DNA of 64,000 nucleotides from positions 41,983,015 through 42,047,014 of the forward strand of contig NW_024881328.1 of NCBI RefSeq assembly GCF_018691265.1, read 5' to 3'. The notes under the pieces were generated by a model. The model was not told the DNA's origin, searched no databases, and was given only the letters and a program-made list of their open reading frames with translations. Within the stretch, counting starts at the first letter, position 1; each line of letters begins with the position of its first letter. The DNA comes from Tyto alba (lineage: Eukaryota > Chordata > Aves > Strigiformes > Tytonidae). The position numbers and the translations under genes are program-made. Positions 34,611 through 48,450 of the stretch are shown piece by piece.

Positions 34611-37600
34611 TTCTACATGTCCTTAGGTCTCAGTGCACTCTCCGAGGAGACAGCCACAGCTCTGGGAGAGCACGGAGGCAGCTTTCTTCCAAAGACAACC
34701 TGGCTGTTACCTTTCATGGGAAGTCAAGCCTACAGCCATAGCTTTTTGAACCTCTCCAGTACTGTCCTTGCCCAAGGTCCAGGTTTGGCCATCAGGCTTT
34801 TGACTGTTGACCTCTAGAGTCAATATCTAGACTGAGCCCAAGAACTTTTCCCTTCCTCTTGAAATCTGCCCCATTTTTCTTTCTTTGTAAGTGTGTAGAG
34901 TTTCAGGTAAGTTAAATGTACCTTTTCAGAAGTTTCAGGCAGTACTTTGTAGAGAAGCATGAGTAAGGAGTGTACAGTGTGGGTTCACCAGAGTTCATAA
35001 ACTGGTTGCAATTCCCCAGTTGTCACTGGATTTAATGCTAATTCAGGATCCTAAACTGGAGGCCAGGTTTTAAAAGCTTGTGTGTGCAAAAAATAGTACT
35101 CGTCTTTGATCATCATACCCACCATCTGACAGCTGAATTGTTTATCCAGTGGAAAAAAAGCTGTCATTTTTATGGCCAGCTAAAGCACATGTGAACTCTG
35201 ACTATAGAGAGGGCAGTCTTAAGGTACGAGAAGTTTTATTTCTGTGTTGTAAGTCAAGAGGAATTATGGAAATGAGCGGGTTTTAAGACTGCACAGTGTA
35301 GAAGCAGAATGCATGAGGACAGAAGAATATCTACAAATTGCAGTGATCTAGTATCTCAAAATAAAGCTAGTGCCTCTTTTACTCACGCACAGGGATTTTA
35401 TTACAAGTTGCTCTGATTTTCCTGCAAGACCTCTACCACTATTTCCTTCTTGACTCTTGCTGTGACATTCCTAGCTCCTGAAATGTTTCAGAAAGTAATT
35501 CATTATGATTTGACATCCTTACCTTCACAAGGGTGCAGTGAGTCAGGATGTCCTATTTAATATGACCACATTAACAATCTGCTAACAGTGGAAGTGTTAG
35601 GTTTTTTTCAAGGGTAATTGTTTTTCCAGGTAGAAAAGCACTCATCCAGAAAAAAAAATTGTCTTTTCCAGAAAATCATCTTGGTATGAGTTTAGGTAGG
35701 AAGTATGAGACCCTCAGTCCTTGCTATTGCAGAACTCTCATTTCTTTTTCCTGGAATTTTGTTCTGAGTAGTGACCTTTATGCTATTTTTCTGCAAGCGT
35801 AGATGTCTACACAACTCAATTTTAAGACTGGGATTGTACATGTACTTTAATATTGAGGACCAGGAGGTGCGTCGAGGTAGAGCTGAGTACGCTTACAGAG
35901 ATTTGAATCTTGGCATCTGAAAGACAAGGCTTTATGTCAGCGTGGTTCTTTAGAGAGAAGGAGGTTGAATGCAAGTGGCAGAGCTGATATGGAAAACTGG
36001 GAGGAAGAAGTGAAGACCTGTGTGTGCAGCTTCTGACCCTGTGGGTAGAAGGGAGAGCCGGGCACAGCATCTGCTGCCCAGGGAGGACCTACACCAGCAT
36101 CCCTCACTGCTATCGTCACTTGGCCAAGGAGGCAATGGGCTGCAGCTCCTGCCTAGGTTTTGGGTTGCCCTGGGTGTCTCGTGTGTGTGCTAGGCTGGAA
36201 GAAGAGGTTAGGGATGGTCAGTTTGCTGGTTCTTCCCTTGCCCTATTTCCTGGAGAAGGTCAGTGTTCAGAGGCTTCCACTCCCCTGTGCAGCCTGGCAT
36301 GTCTTTTTGAGGACTAAAGCGGTGTTTTGAGACTGTGTTTAAGACTACTGGCCTCAAAATCCTCTGAGGGCTGAAAATATCAGTGCTGACCCCCAGAAAG
36401 GCAGATAGAGATGATCTGAGCAAAAGATCCTTACACTGTTCTGCTGCGTGGCAGCACCCGTCTGACTTTCCAGGCCTGTCCTGAGTAGGGCTGTCTACAG
36501 ACACTAATATATGAAGCCCTGCAGCTTAGGGCTTCACGGGCTTTTCCTTTTACCAGACACAACAATTATGTATCCGTACCAACGTACTGAGAGGACCCCA
36601 CATCACCTGAGCACTGTTTGAACCAGGATGCTGTATTTTCCTGCATGTGCCCGTGCTGCAGAAGATGATACTGGTTTGGAGTTGTGCGAACGTGTTTAAC
36701 CAGCTATCTTTGCCTTCCCTCTGCTATAAACTCTACAGCTTTGAACCCCACCCCCAGCTTGATTACCGTGCATAAAGAGTACGGCTTCAATGGGTGGGAT
36801 TGCTCCAAGTCTTGTTAACTTAGGTACAATTCTAGTGAGTGATACTCCTTCTTGCATCTGTTTTACTGCATATTTTATCACGAAACACTTCAGGCTGCAC
36901 ACATTAAGCAGAACTCTCTAAAGTACAGTGTTTGAAGGTAGAAAAGGGTATGCACGTCTTAACTGAACATCTGTCCTGGAAGGAGCTGAAAAAGCTTGTC
37001 TGCCAGTAGCGCTCATGCTGTCAGCAAGCAGAGGGCTGGTGGTCTCATGTCCTGCACCTTAGCTAATTACACAGCCCAGCTGCTTTGGGTCCTGGGAAGG
37101 GCCCCGGCGTTACTCTCTGCACATGCTCCCAGTATAATGCCCTGTATCACTTTGTGCCAGCCTGGGGTCTGCCAGACCCAGATCTAGAGCACGCTGCACC
37201 GTCATGAGGTCCCTGGGATACCACTGCCCTGCCCTACAGCATCTCCTCTTGTCCCTCACTTTAATGTACCCCACTCGCTCATCCATGGTGGTTGACAGAC
37301 GCCCCGTGGGTGTAAAACAGGCTGACTCTGCCTCCTGGGTATCCCTTGGCCAAGAATAAATCCCTCTTGGCTCCTGCTGTGAAAGCAGCCACCAACAGCC
37401 AGGACCTCTGCAGGGTCTTGCTGCTGCCTGCCCCGGTGTTGCTGCCCAGCATGAAGCATCGAGGGACCTCCTTTGCCTTTCTGCTCCAGCGGGCTCAAAC
37501 AAAAAGAGCTTTGTGTTTGTGTCTCATGCCTTAATTTTAATGAAGGCATGTTTTTGCCCATGCTGCAGTCAGGAGACTAGCAAAAAGCAAGCACAATAAG

Positions 37601-40600
37601 AGCAAATGGGCCAGGTCCTCCCTCCCGGATCGCATTTAAGTGCAATAAATAAACAGAGGCTGTGAAATGCTTAACGCGCCAGAGAGCATCTCGCCAGCTT
37701 GGCTCCAGAGGAGGCCTTCCCTCCTGCAGGTCTGGGGAGTCAGCTGAGGGGACGGGAAAGTTTCACAGCAGTGCTCACAAGCCTTAAATGCTAACAGCAG
37801 TGTCACTGCTGTGCTCAAACGCGGCTCTTGTTGATGAGACGGAGCCATGCTTCCCCCAGACAGGTCTTTTTCTCTGCGCCACAAATCCACGATGTTATTT
37901 GAGATCAATGACAAGATCTGATTGGAGGGACCCGTGCCCTCACTGGGATGATGCATGGTTTAATCATGCCTGTTCCTATGGAGGGTGACCCTGGTAAGCA
38001 AACTGCTACCCGAACACCGGCAAGTGTTTCTAGGAAGTTGGAGCAAAACCTGAACTGACTCCGGCATTTTGTGACTTCCAAGTCACTTGAGGATCTCTGA
38101 GACAACAACCCCCCCGATGAAGAGTAACAGGGTCATCTTTTTCACTAAAAGACACGTTTACTTTTGCGAGACTCTTCAGCTGGCTTAAAACCAATTCAGC
38201 TAAGCTGATTTTTAAAACCAGGCAGAGTCGCGATGCAGGCTGCCTTTTGGGAGGCTTTAGGGTAGACCAGCCTTTCTGCATGGACCTGTCTGCAAAACCT
38301 CTGAAACCAGCCTGGACCTGAGCATGTTTTAGCCTCTTCCTTGTGGGTTTTGATCTCTTATCGGTGCTTCAGTAGGATTAGCTAGTTTACTACTGGTGTA
38401 AACTTCTCAAGTAAGATGAAATAGAAGATGGTCTGATGTTACAGCCGATCACTTACATATTTACATTGAGTATTGAGCTGTGAAGAAGTGCTGCTCACTC
38501 TTACATCCCATATTCATGATCTCTGGCATGAATGAGGGATGGTGAAATTGGGCCAACAGAGGGGAAAAGGCCAGGAATGGAGGAGGAAGGGAATGCACAT
38601 TAAATTAAGTAAGAAAGTGGTTGTCAGCCTTATCTAATGGAAAGAGAGGAAGACATCTGCAGACTTCAGCAGGATCAGAAATGGGCAAGTAACGCTGGAA
38701 AAAGTTGTGCAAGTGCAATACTTTGTGGCTGAAGGTATGGCCTGTCCAGAAGCTTTCTGTCAGCACTTGCAAGAATTTGGTGTGTTGACCAAACTAAACT
38801 ACTGAGAACAGCTGAGAAGGGTGCTCCAAAGCACTTGCTTCTCACCAGAAAGAGGAGAAAACTCATCCAGCACAGTGATGGCACCATGGAGGGGCTGATG
38901 GACACTTCAGGTCTGCTTTCAGCCAGGATAAGTGCTTTGAAAAAGTGTCATTGTGGGGGAACAGTAAAACTGCTTAAGCACGTCTCCTTCAGATTTGTTT
39001 TCTGGCCAGCCGAGTGGCCACCACATCTTCAAGCAGGAGAAACTAAAAGGTAGCAAAGCACTTAACTAGCCTTGTCATCCTGCCGAAAGGTGAGGGGTGC
39101 TTTAGAATAAAAGTTAACATCCAGTGGTCCTGTATTTTGACTTGGCATCTGTCAGTGCTGTGCTTTCTTTGTGCTGCCAATGACTTAATCCCTTTTATTT
39201 CTCCCATGCCATACAATGAAGCTTGTTCAGTAAACGTGTAACAGCTCTGCTTTTTTTCAGGTGGATGGATACCTGCCAGCAATGGTGCATAATCCTTCCC
39301 CAACATCAAGCACATTGTCCCAGGCCATCCCCATCAGCACTGGGGAGTTGCTGCGTTGGAGACATGTGGCTTCTGCTTGAGAAAAGCAGAAGACTCTTTT
39401 GCATCCTGGAGGTATTCTTGGAAGGTGAAAGGGCTGCCTGGAGGTGTGGCAGGGCTCTCTGCCCTGATGCAGCTTTGTTTGGGGACAGCCTGAAATCTGG
39501 GCTTGTTCTGGGAAACCATGTGTGGGCTCCTCAGCCCCCATCTCTTCCTGCTTGGGAACCCAGGGGCACAATATGAAGGGAAAAAGAATAATTTGTGGCT
39601 GGGGAGTCCCCTGCTCTGGTGCTTCCTCATTCTCCCTGAGGAATCAGTCTCAAGTTATGGACAGGGTGTGCTGCTGGAAACTGGAGGAGTGGGACAGAGC
39701 TTGAGAAACTCCACTTGGCCCTTCACATCCTCTGTAAAATAGGGATGCCCTGAGAGCTACTTCTGCACAGAGCTACATATAGGTGATTCATGTTCAACAG
39801 CATCTAGGAACCTATAGGTAACTGGGCTCTGGAGCTGTAAATCTTTCCAGGCAGATCTCTTATGCTAAGGCATGTACATGTTTCCTCCTTCACCTGTATG
39901 GTTAGTTATAGTAGGTGTGAATTTTAGGCAGGCCAAGGAGAGCTCAGACCTAGACTTTTCTTTTTCTTCTTGAGGTAGCAAGTGAGCTGCTATTCTCACA
40001 GGATGGAACAGTAGCTTGGAGGCAGTTTCTCAGGGATATGGACGCATTAAAGCCAAAAAAATCTTATAGTGGAGAAAAAAAGTGGGCTAGGTTTGCTGTG
40101 GGCTTCTTAAGTATAAAACCACTTCAAATGTATCCATGGTTTTTGGTGCTAAAAAAAGAAAGACAGATTAGCATCTCCTTGTCAGTTTAAAATTATGGAC
40201 TTTGCGCTGGTGACCAGACTGCCGGACCACCATTTTCTATTTATTGCCCCTAGCAATTTCCTTGGCCTTTAGGAAGCAAGATGGGTAAGCTGAACATTGT
40301 AATTACTCTGGAGGTTACCAAGGCACTTTCTCCACCCCGCTGAAAACTGTTATGAAGCTTGTGCTGTAACTAAAGCTTCTTGCAAAAGCCAGGGAAAATA
40401 ATACTTTTAGAGGTGTCCACCATGCTTACGCGCGAAGGTCAGCCATGAATTTTGTGCTTCAAAGAGAGCTAGGCTGCACTTAAAGTCATATGCAGCTCCA
40501 AATGTTTTTCTCTGCCTTCCTCCCAGCTCTTTGTTCCCAGAGCTGTTAGGCAGCTACTATTGCTGTGTGAGGGGAGTAGTCACGTCTAAAACACTGCTGT

Positions 40601-43600
40601 GCAATTACAGCTGTAATCTCTTCCTCAACCAAACATGCCATCCTGCATTTACCATTCACGCCAGGCCAGATCTGGGAGCACCCCACCTTCTACATGTCAT
40701 GAAAGAAGCCACCCCCTTTCTCATGCAGCTCTGCAAGAGCTCTCCCCTGCTGTCTTTGCTGCTTGAGTGTTGAGGGCTATGATTCTTGTTCGGAAAAAAA
40801 GACAGGGGTGGGGGAAATGGGCCACAGAGAAGCTCTGCTGAAACCCACTTCTCTGCAAGCCCTTGAGGATGTTTGTTTGTACAACTCGCCAGTTTTGCCT
40901 GAGTCTTTGACTAAAGCAACTTGGCTGGGTGGAGGCAAACCTCACTTTCACCCAAGTGGGATCATCTTCCTCGCTAGCCAGTCCCAGTGTGTGCGTGGCC
41001 TCTAGCTGGGAGGCCTCATCTAACTTGTTTATCTGGCACTGATCAAATAGGAGGAACTAAGCAGGAACTTCCCCATGTCATTCTCCAGTGATCTTTGGTT
41101 CTCTTGTTATTCAGCTCCTCCACTGTCCCCCAGACTGCTGAATATGTAATTTCAGATGTTGGTTGTACGTGTGGGTTACTGTGCTTGTATGCCTTCTGCA
41201 CTACAAAATGATGGGTGTTTTCCTCTGTCTTCAGAGTTGAAAAGGTCTCACTGTTACACCTTCAGAGCCATAAATCTGTGGTGCTGTATGTGAAAAATCA
41301 TGGCAGCTACCCTCTAAAAAGCAAGCCAGTGAGGCCTGGTCTTACACCTGAGAAGATGAACTGGCTGGAGCTGTAAGCGTGGTCAGTGGTACATACCAAA
41401 TGTATCCCCAGGTCACCAAGGTTCTGCCAAGAGTTGAAAAGGGTATGGGACATGTTAAAGAGCGCTTACCTGATGTCTGCTAATAAATAGGAGAATCCCC
41501 TCTCAAGAGTGGCAACATTGCACTTGTTCTGAAATGCACCCACAAATGCATCTCGGTATTTGCAGCCTGCTCTGAGCTGCAATCAAATGTGCTAAACGTG
41601 CTCCCTCAAGAAAAAGGAGTATCTCTAGTGCTCTGCAGTAAGGACTAAAGGGTTGATCTAGCCCAAAGGTACCTGGAGCTCTTCTTCTGTGGGCACTCTG
41701 CTTCATTCCCTCTCCCACTGCCTCATCCTGAATATTTTCCCACCACTTCAGTCTCTTATTCATTTAGTATCCTGATCCCCCTGAAGGCACAAGGTGTGTT
41801 TCCTCATATATATCTTGGGGAAACTGAATGTGCAGTGCAGACCGTGGTTCTGCAAGAGAACTGCAGGCTCTGACCCCCTCACTCCCACCATGTTTCCAGC
41901 TTTGCTGGAGTTGCTGTAGGGGAACGAGTTAACCCGAACCTTGCACAGGCTTTTGAGATCTAGTGCTGTTACTGTTTATTTTTGTAGTATAGTGTTCCTG
42001 CTGACTTATAGCATCCCTTTAGGGCTCCTTGTTGGCAGCAAGACTTGGCAGCCTGTCCCAGGGGCGGTGAGTGGGTGTTGATGGAGCACAGCACTTCTGC
42101 AAGTCTATGGGGCTGCTCAGGATAAGGAGAGGTATTTAATTTAGAGGCATCTCAGGTCTGGCAGATACCTGCGCCCCATCTCAGAGGCTTGGCAGGTGCC
42201 TGTGGGGCCAAAACACAGAGAGGACAAAGGTGGCCTGCTACATCCTTCATTTCAGTCCTCTTTTGGTGTTGAAAGCGTGCATGAAACACTGGACACCTTC
42301 GTTCTCTGACAGAAAAGCTACAGCTGCACACATGGTGCCCTGTCATCCACAAACAGGCTGCACAGAGAGGATGGAGCCCTGCTGTCTCTGCTTCTCTGCT
42401 GAGGAAAATACGTGCTTTTCTCTCCAGAGATCCACTGCAGATAAGGCCGGATGGGCTCCGTGTCGTGAGCTTGTTCTGGTGCCTGAGCCACGAGAGCTTC
42501 TCACCACTCTGACGGCAGCTCCTGCTCCCTGAACATCTCTTCTTGCCTCTGCTTGGTGCTGTGAGAAGCTTTGCTCCCTCACTTTACTGACAGGGCTCTG
42601 CAAGGCCGGCAGGCGGGAGGGCTGCCCCAGCACGGCAGTCGGAGCAGTGCACATCTGGATGCTGAGGCGGGGGTGGACTTGGCTGGAGGGTCCCACAGCT
42701 GGACGTGGTGTTGGAGGTCTCAGGTGGGCTGGCTCGGAGAACTGACGGCCTGACTGTTACAGGGGGAAGGTGGACGACAGCCTACCACCGGGGAAACCAG
42801 GGTGGACCACTTATCAGAAATACTTTTGCAGAGCCAACTCCTGTTTCTCTTGAATCAAGCCCCTTGGGAAGGGCTCTCACAGCAAGCTGGGTAGCCAGGA
42901 GATGGGGAGCGGGCTACACTTGGCTGATGTGATGGGTAAAAGGAACCCTGAGCAGTTCTTTGTGAGGCTTTTTTCTTAACTTCTTCTCATGCACCTGCAG
43001 CTGAGTCTGTCCACTTCTGTTCAGCCTTGTCCACGTGTGCAATCAAGGGAGGTTAACATTAGCAGGGAGGTTGTGTGCACTTGAGACCTTGTGCTAGAGT
43101 TAACTGAATCTTCTCCCTGCAGAAAATGCCTTTTTGAGCAAAATAGAAAGCATGAGAAATTAAGTTTTTATTGATTTTTGTCCCCTCAGGTGTATTAATA
43201 GTGGGGAGAGAGGAATATCCCTTCTTGAAAAACTCAATATAGTTGTCTCCCCTCTGATAGTTGATGGGGAGGAGTGGGGTTTGCCTTAAGCTGAGAGCCA
43301 CACAATGAAAGCATTTATTTCCTCCTCCAAGGGGGAGTAGAGAAGGGGTGGTCGTGATGCTGTGTTGGTGGCCAGAATGTAAGTTCTGCTCTCCATAGGT
43401 AATGCTGCATGTGCCGACGCCTCTAGCAGGCAACGGGGCCTGCGAACACGCCGAAGGGACTGAGTGTCCCAGGTGGAGATTTGGGAGTGTGGCTGTGTAT
43501 GGAGGCACTGCCCCTGAATCCCAAATTTACAACCCCTGGCTGTTGGGGAGGCAATAGGGGAGTCTCCTTTTGGTGGCCGGGGAAGAGGAGCCGCCACTGC

Positions 43601-46600
43601 TGCTGAAATACGGGTCAGGCTCTGCCGTGTCTGCAGGGGAGAGGACTGAAAGACCGGGATGGTTGCAGGGAACGTGAGCTGGGTCCAGCTGTCATCATCC
43701 CAAGCGAAAAAGGTGCCTTCATCCTCAGCCAAAGGCAACTTGCTTCCCTGCCTGTGGGCCTCATGGTGCTGATAACTTCCCGATGCTGGTTGCAGAACGT
43801 GCAGGGCACATCTGCTCCGCTTCCTTGGGCGGGCGCATCAAAGCGCGGGCTGCGCTGGCTCTGCACTTGCGTGCACGTGGGATGAATTAGCGTGTGCGTG
43901 CAATTAGGTGCCCAGCAGTTCCTACAGCAAAGGGTTCTCCTTTCTCCTGGCCGCGCGGGGATGGCTCGCTCTGCTGTGGTGGTGCTCAGCGTGCAGCTGC
44001 CGTGGATGCAGAGGGGAGAGCGTGATTTTCTAGGATGCCTTTCCCTTGCTGCCACGAAGTAGCAGCTTCTGAGATGTGTTTTGGGTGGGGATTCAATCCG
44101 TCAGGCAGAGAACAAAATTAACCTAGAGGGGAGCTTGGTGGGGAGGAATACCGCATCTCATTAAAAGTCAACTGGAAAAAACTGCCCGGGATTAGACACG
44201 TATTTTGCAGATTGGTTTATTATGGCATTAAGCCTGCTTGAAACCAAAGCGCAGGAGAACATCGCTCTCAGCCATGGAGGGGAGGGATGATGCTGCAAAA
44301 TACCTAGAGCTGAGGTCTGCACTTCTGTTAATACCTCCAGCAACAGGCAAAGCTACTTGGAGGCTGTATCAGCTCTGCCTGCCCTGGTCTCTCACTGGAA
44401 AACTATTTGTGATGGGGGAAAGGGCAGGAGCCAAGCGTGAAGCCTGATTTAACAGCTTCCCTAAAAAAAGCTTCCAGGGACGGGGCATGATCTGTGCTCA
44501 TCGGGCATGAAGGAGGGAAAGCAGAGTCCGTTTCTGTCCCACCATGTCACATTCCTGCGGCGCCATGGTGGGAGCTAGCAGGACAAAGCTTCAGATGGCA
44601 GCTTGAATGCAAAGGCAGTGAGCGGATCGAACAGTGCAGGCTTCAAACAGAGAGGGGAATTCTTATTTTTTTTGTTGCAAAACCCTCTCTCCCACCACCC
44701 CGCTGGGGATGCACGCGTGCAGCAGCGTGGGAGACCTAGGAGAGCTCTTCAGTGACTCTTGCTGGCAGGAAATCTCGTGGACCAGTTCCCTCTGCCTTTC
44801 TAGAGTCCTCTTTAGTTACAGGCCCCCACCTTTTGTCACAGTCCACAGCTGTGCCCCAGCTCCAGCAGCACGGGATGTGAACAGAGGTGGCATCCTGAAA
44901 ATAGCTTGTGCTTCCCTTTCACGAACATGAGGCTGGCCGCCCAGTCGCTGGCGCGTAACCGAGCTCTGCATCCATCCCTGTGTCTGGGAGAGATTTGCTC
45001 TCAGGAATAGAAGTGTGATTTCCCTGGCAAGAGTATAGCATCCAACTTTTTTTTTTTTTTTTTAAGAGTACAGCTGGCCAGAAAGAAGGGGAAGAAGTCC
45101 CCAAACCCTAGGGCTTCACAACTCTGCACTGAGGGTAACTCGCTTGCAGTCTCACTGGCGGCTGCTGTGGGATATGGTTCTCTGGTGCTTATTGTGCTTC
45201 TGGTGTCTCTGCTGGCTGGTGACCTTCAAGTGTGGTATCCCCACACCCGGGAAGCAGTGATGCTCTGGTCCACTCAAGCCCTTGACCCTGGTTGGAAAGA
45301 ACCTCCTGGGTTACTGGTTTGGAAGCAAGCATGTTTGATGTCTTGCTGGGACATCTTTTTGCTAGGCCTTGAGTTACGAGGCAAACATCATCAAGGTGAA
45401 GTTGATGAGAATTGCTGGGGTGTTAAACCATTGCCTCTGACAAATTGCAGGGGCATTTTCTGCCACCCTCTGTGTAAGCCCACCCCCGTAAAAGGTTAAA
45501 GTTGTTCCAGCCTCAGCAGGGAAGTTTAAAGATTTGACAGTATTGGAGAGAGGAATGAAGGAGGTTTTTGAGTCCTTGCGTTGGACTTGGGACCTGGATC
45601 CAACATGGGTCTCCTAACTGACTTTGGTCTTGTGCTGCTGCTGTGGCTCAGCTCCCTTTCCTGGCTGATTTCTTTTCTAGGGTCTAGTCTCGCTTTGAGA
45701 TCTTCAGGTAAAAAGTGTATATCTGTTACTCATTTCTTGAAAACGTGAAGTCGTGGGCAGGGACTAACTTGTGCTTATGTACAGACAGCACTTTCGCGGA
45801 GAGCTGGAGTCGTCTGCTCTGCGGACCAGATTCAAAGGGTCCTCCTGCCTTCTGCCCATTCTTGGCTGAGCCAGCCAAAGTAGCAGAGAAGACCCCCCCT
45901 CAGTGCCCCTCCACTGCCAGCCCCTTCACGCAGGAGAAAAATGACATAATAAACACCTGACTGGGGAACCAGCAACCCTTTCCCTGTATTAAAACCCTGT
46001 TTTTTCACAGTACCTGCCACTTCATCTTCCAGCTATGCACAGAAAGGGAAACTACATTAAAAGGTAAAGTCACTAAAGAACGACATTTATACTAAGAGAG
46101 AAAAAGAAAATGACTCATTCGCTAAAGCCTAAGGGCAAATTCAGTAGCTTCTGCATCTTAAATGGCTCTGTTGGTTGACTTTAAAAGAATCTTTTTAAAC
46201 TCCCCTTCCCATTTTCAACACCGGGTTTTTCCTATGCTGGTTGACTCATTTCCTGGGAATCTGTGAGCAAATGCAGCCTTCCTGGCGGTGTGTATCCAGG
46301 ATGATTTTGTGGTGAAAGTGTGTTTTACCTCCACTGGGTGGGGTGGGATAGGTTCTTCATCACCAGCCTTGGAATAACGGGTGATTAATAATACTCAAAC
46401 CTGTCTGTGTCACTCCAAGGAGCAGTAGGTGTTGTTTGTGGCTCTCGCTTCAGGTTTTGGGGTGGGGGTTTTTTCGCTTTGTTTCTAAAGCTCTCTTACA
46501 AACTTTGAGATTTGCTTAGGGGAGAGTAGGCTAGACATGGGGTTCCCTCCTGCCTGCTGCCATCTTCTTGAGCTGCACAGTGAGTCGTGCTGATGCTTCA

Positions 46601-48119
46601 TGCACAGACTGGCTTTTGGTGAAGAGCTGGAATGACTTGTACATGTTTGAGATGCTGCCAGAATCTCAGTGGCGGGTGGGTTGGGACCTTCCAGGTAGTG
46701 TTCTTTGTAATTGGGCTGAAGGGCATAGTTTTGTCCTGGATGCAAGGAAACACATTTAGTTAAATGTAAGGAAAGGGTTGGAGGCAAGCTCATCCTCTCA
46801 AGATGACTTGAGCCTTTGTAGCTGTGGAGTTCCTGCCTCCTTTTTCCATCGAAGCTCATTTCCTTGATGGCCAGCCCTGCAGGGGGTGTGGCAGCAGCTA
46901 GTCCCTGTAAGCGTATTGAAAAATTAAGTTTATTACATTGGAAGGTCTCAGCTGCATCTGAGTTTGGTGGTAGATTTATGTTTTTTGGGGGAAAAGAAAA
47001 GCAGCTTGGGAACCCATTGTGCAGAGGTGATGAAGTCTGTTTGATCCCGTGGAAAGAAGAGGCCTGTGGGAGCTCAAGAAGGAACAATCTGAAAAAAAAA
47101 CCCACTTTTTTTTTTTTTTTTTTTTTAGAATGTTGAATACTGACTCCTTGGAGGAGTAATTCTGTATAATGGTGTATGTGGGATTATGTGGAGAAACAGA
47201 GGCAGGGCTGAACTGGGAGTTTGAGCTGACATATTACATCTGCATGGTGTCCTACTAATGGTTACTCCTTGCAGAACACAGCCGTTCCCCTTCTTGTGCT
47301 GTCCTGGTTATAGACTGGCAGGAGGCAAGAAAGAGCTCTATCACAGGGTCTGAAAGCTCATAGCGAAAAGCAATTGGTTTCTGATGCAGAGAATAATACA
47401 GGATGTTTGGATTTGGGATACAGATGATCCCTTGTGGTGCAAGATTGCATTTTTAACTGTCACAGTAGCCACGTGGTGATGAAATATCTCCAATTTGGAG
47501 ATGCTTTCTCTCAGCTGGTGTAAATCAGCATAGATTCCTCCAAGGCTGTGATGACTGATAACAGCTTAGGTCCTGGCTTACGGTTTGTGTGCTGCTTGCG
47601 TGCATACAGGAAAAAACAGGTAACGGGGTTTTTTTTGGAAAATATTGTTCTGCAGCCATGCAGAAACCCCTCTGCCAGGGGCTCTCGTGCTGCTGAACAA
47701 GAGCTGGTGAGCTGCCATTGGGCCCTCACCCTCCTCTGGGCTGCATGCTGGAGAAGCCTAGAGGGGTGGGTGGCTTTTGAGGCGGTGCGAAGTAAATGTG
47801 AATTGAAGACCAGTAGGAAGTGGTGCCTCTTTATGTTGAAAAACCTTAATTTTGTTGCCTGCTTGTAGAAAACCCAAACCTCCCAGCCTGTGCTCCGCTC
47901 CAAGCCCCCTCCTGCCTCTCCCCATCCCTGCCCTCATCTCCCTCCCTCTGCTGAGGTGAAGCGGCTACACAGTATATCTATTAAAATATTAACGCAGAAG
48001 CCTGAAGCCCTCCACTGAAAAGCGTGGCCCAGAGAGAGGTCGCTTGTCTGCAGACAGTTAAATCAATACGCTGCTGAATCACTCTGCAAATTGAATCGGT
48101 TGCTGGGGAGCGTTAGCTG
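34611..48119. other. Non-coding unique sequence
   Basis: I see no recognisable gene, RNA or classified repeat in this 13.5 kb. Many overlapping frames of 60-206 codons occur on both strands. The longest (46485-47105 minus, 206 codons) begins near a T21 tract and has no family resemblance. A plus frame at 45167-45499 opens with a signal-peptide-like hydrophobic run but has no further support. A moderately CpG-containing patch lies at 43800-44050. Homopolymers: T17 (45047-45063) and T21 (47106-47126). Confidence 0.5.
47106..47126 (+). repeat. Poly(T) tract, 21 bases
   Basis: T21 followed by AG, so it also looks like a splice acceptor pyrimidine tract. No exon with a donor follows within the readable frame (90 codons, ending at 47136). 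Confidence 0.85.
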
Positions 48120-48450
48120 GTGGGCTCCCCCAGGCCTTGCTGATGGCTCGGAGCCGCCCGCCCCGGCCTGCAGCCGCTTCAGGGGACACCAGATGAGGAG
48201 GAGAAGCCAGGGCAGCCCCAAACTCCTGGTCCGTCCCAGAGCTGCCTGACGGCCGATGCCCTGCTCCCCGCTCTCTCGCAATCCTCCCGCCCTCCCTGAT
48301 GGCTTCACACAGCCCCTCGGGGACCGTACGAGGGGTCCTCCCCGCCATCTTGGGCCGTATTGCCTCATCCCCTGGGCCACGCTCCGTCCCCTGAGCGCTG
48401 CTGCTGCTGCGCGCGTGCTCGGTCCTCAGCAGGGCTGAGCCTGGTGCAGG
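48120..48450 (-). promoter_or_regulatory. Small CpG-rich block with YY1-type motif
   Basis: By hand count about 23 CpG dinucleotides fall in roughly 310 bp of about 63% GC, an observed/expected ratio near 0.75. The flanks have few. CGCCATCTTG at 48343-48352 is a near-perfect YY1 site; on the minus strand it reads CAAGATGGCG, the form found just inside many TATA-less first exons and overlapping a start codon. A minus open frame (ATG at about 48348, in a 136-codon frame covering 48079-48489) passes through it but has no recognised homology. It could be an alternative or lncRNA promoter, or a GC-rich patch. Confidence 0.4.

Noticed and set aside
43040..43570. Suspected additional LTR or LINE
   Set aside because: A TTTATTTCCTCCTCC word and frames up to 150 codons suggested it, but no terminal repeats, target duplication or family words could be found.
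45167..45499. Plus frame of 110 codons with a signal-peptide-like start
   Set aside because: The hydrophobic opening is attractive but the rest has no cysteine pattern or family resemblance, and no promoter or splice context supports it.
46485..47105. 206-codon minus frame
   Set aside because: No recognisable domain. It starts next to a T21 tract, and the composition looks like translated non-coding DNA.
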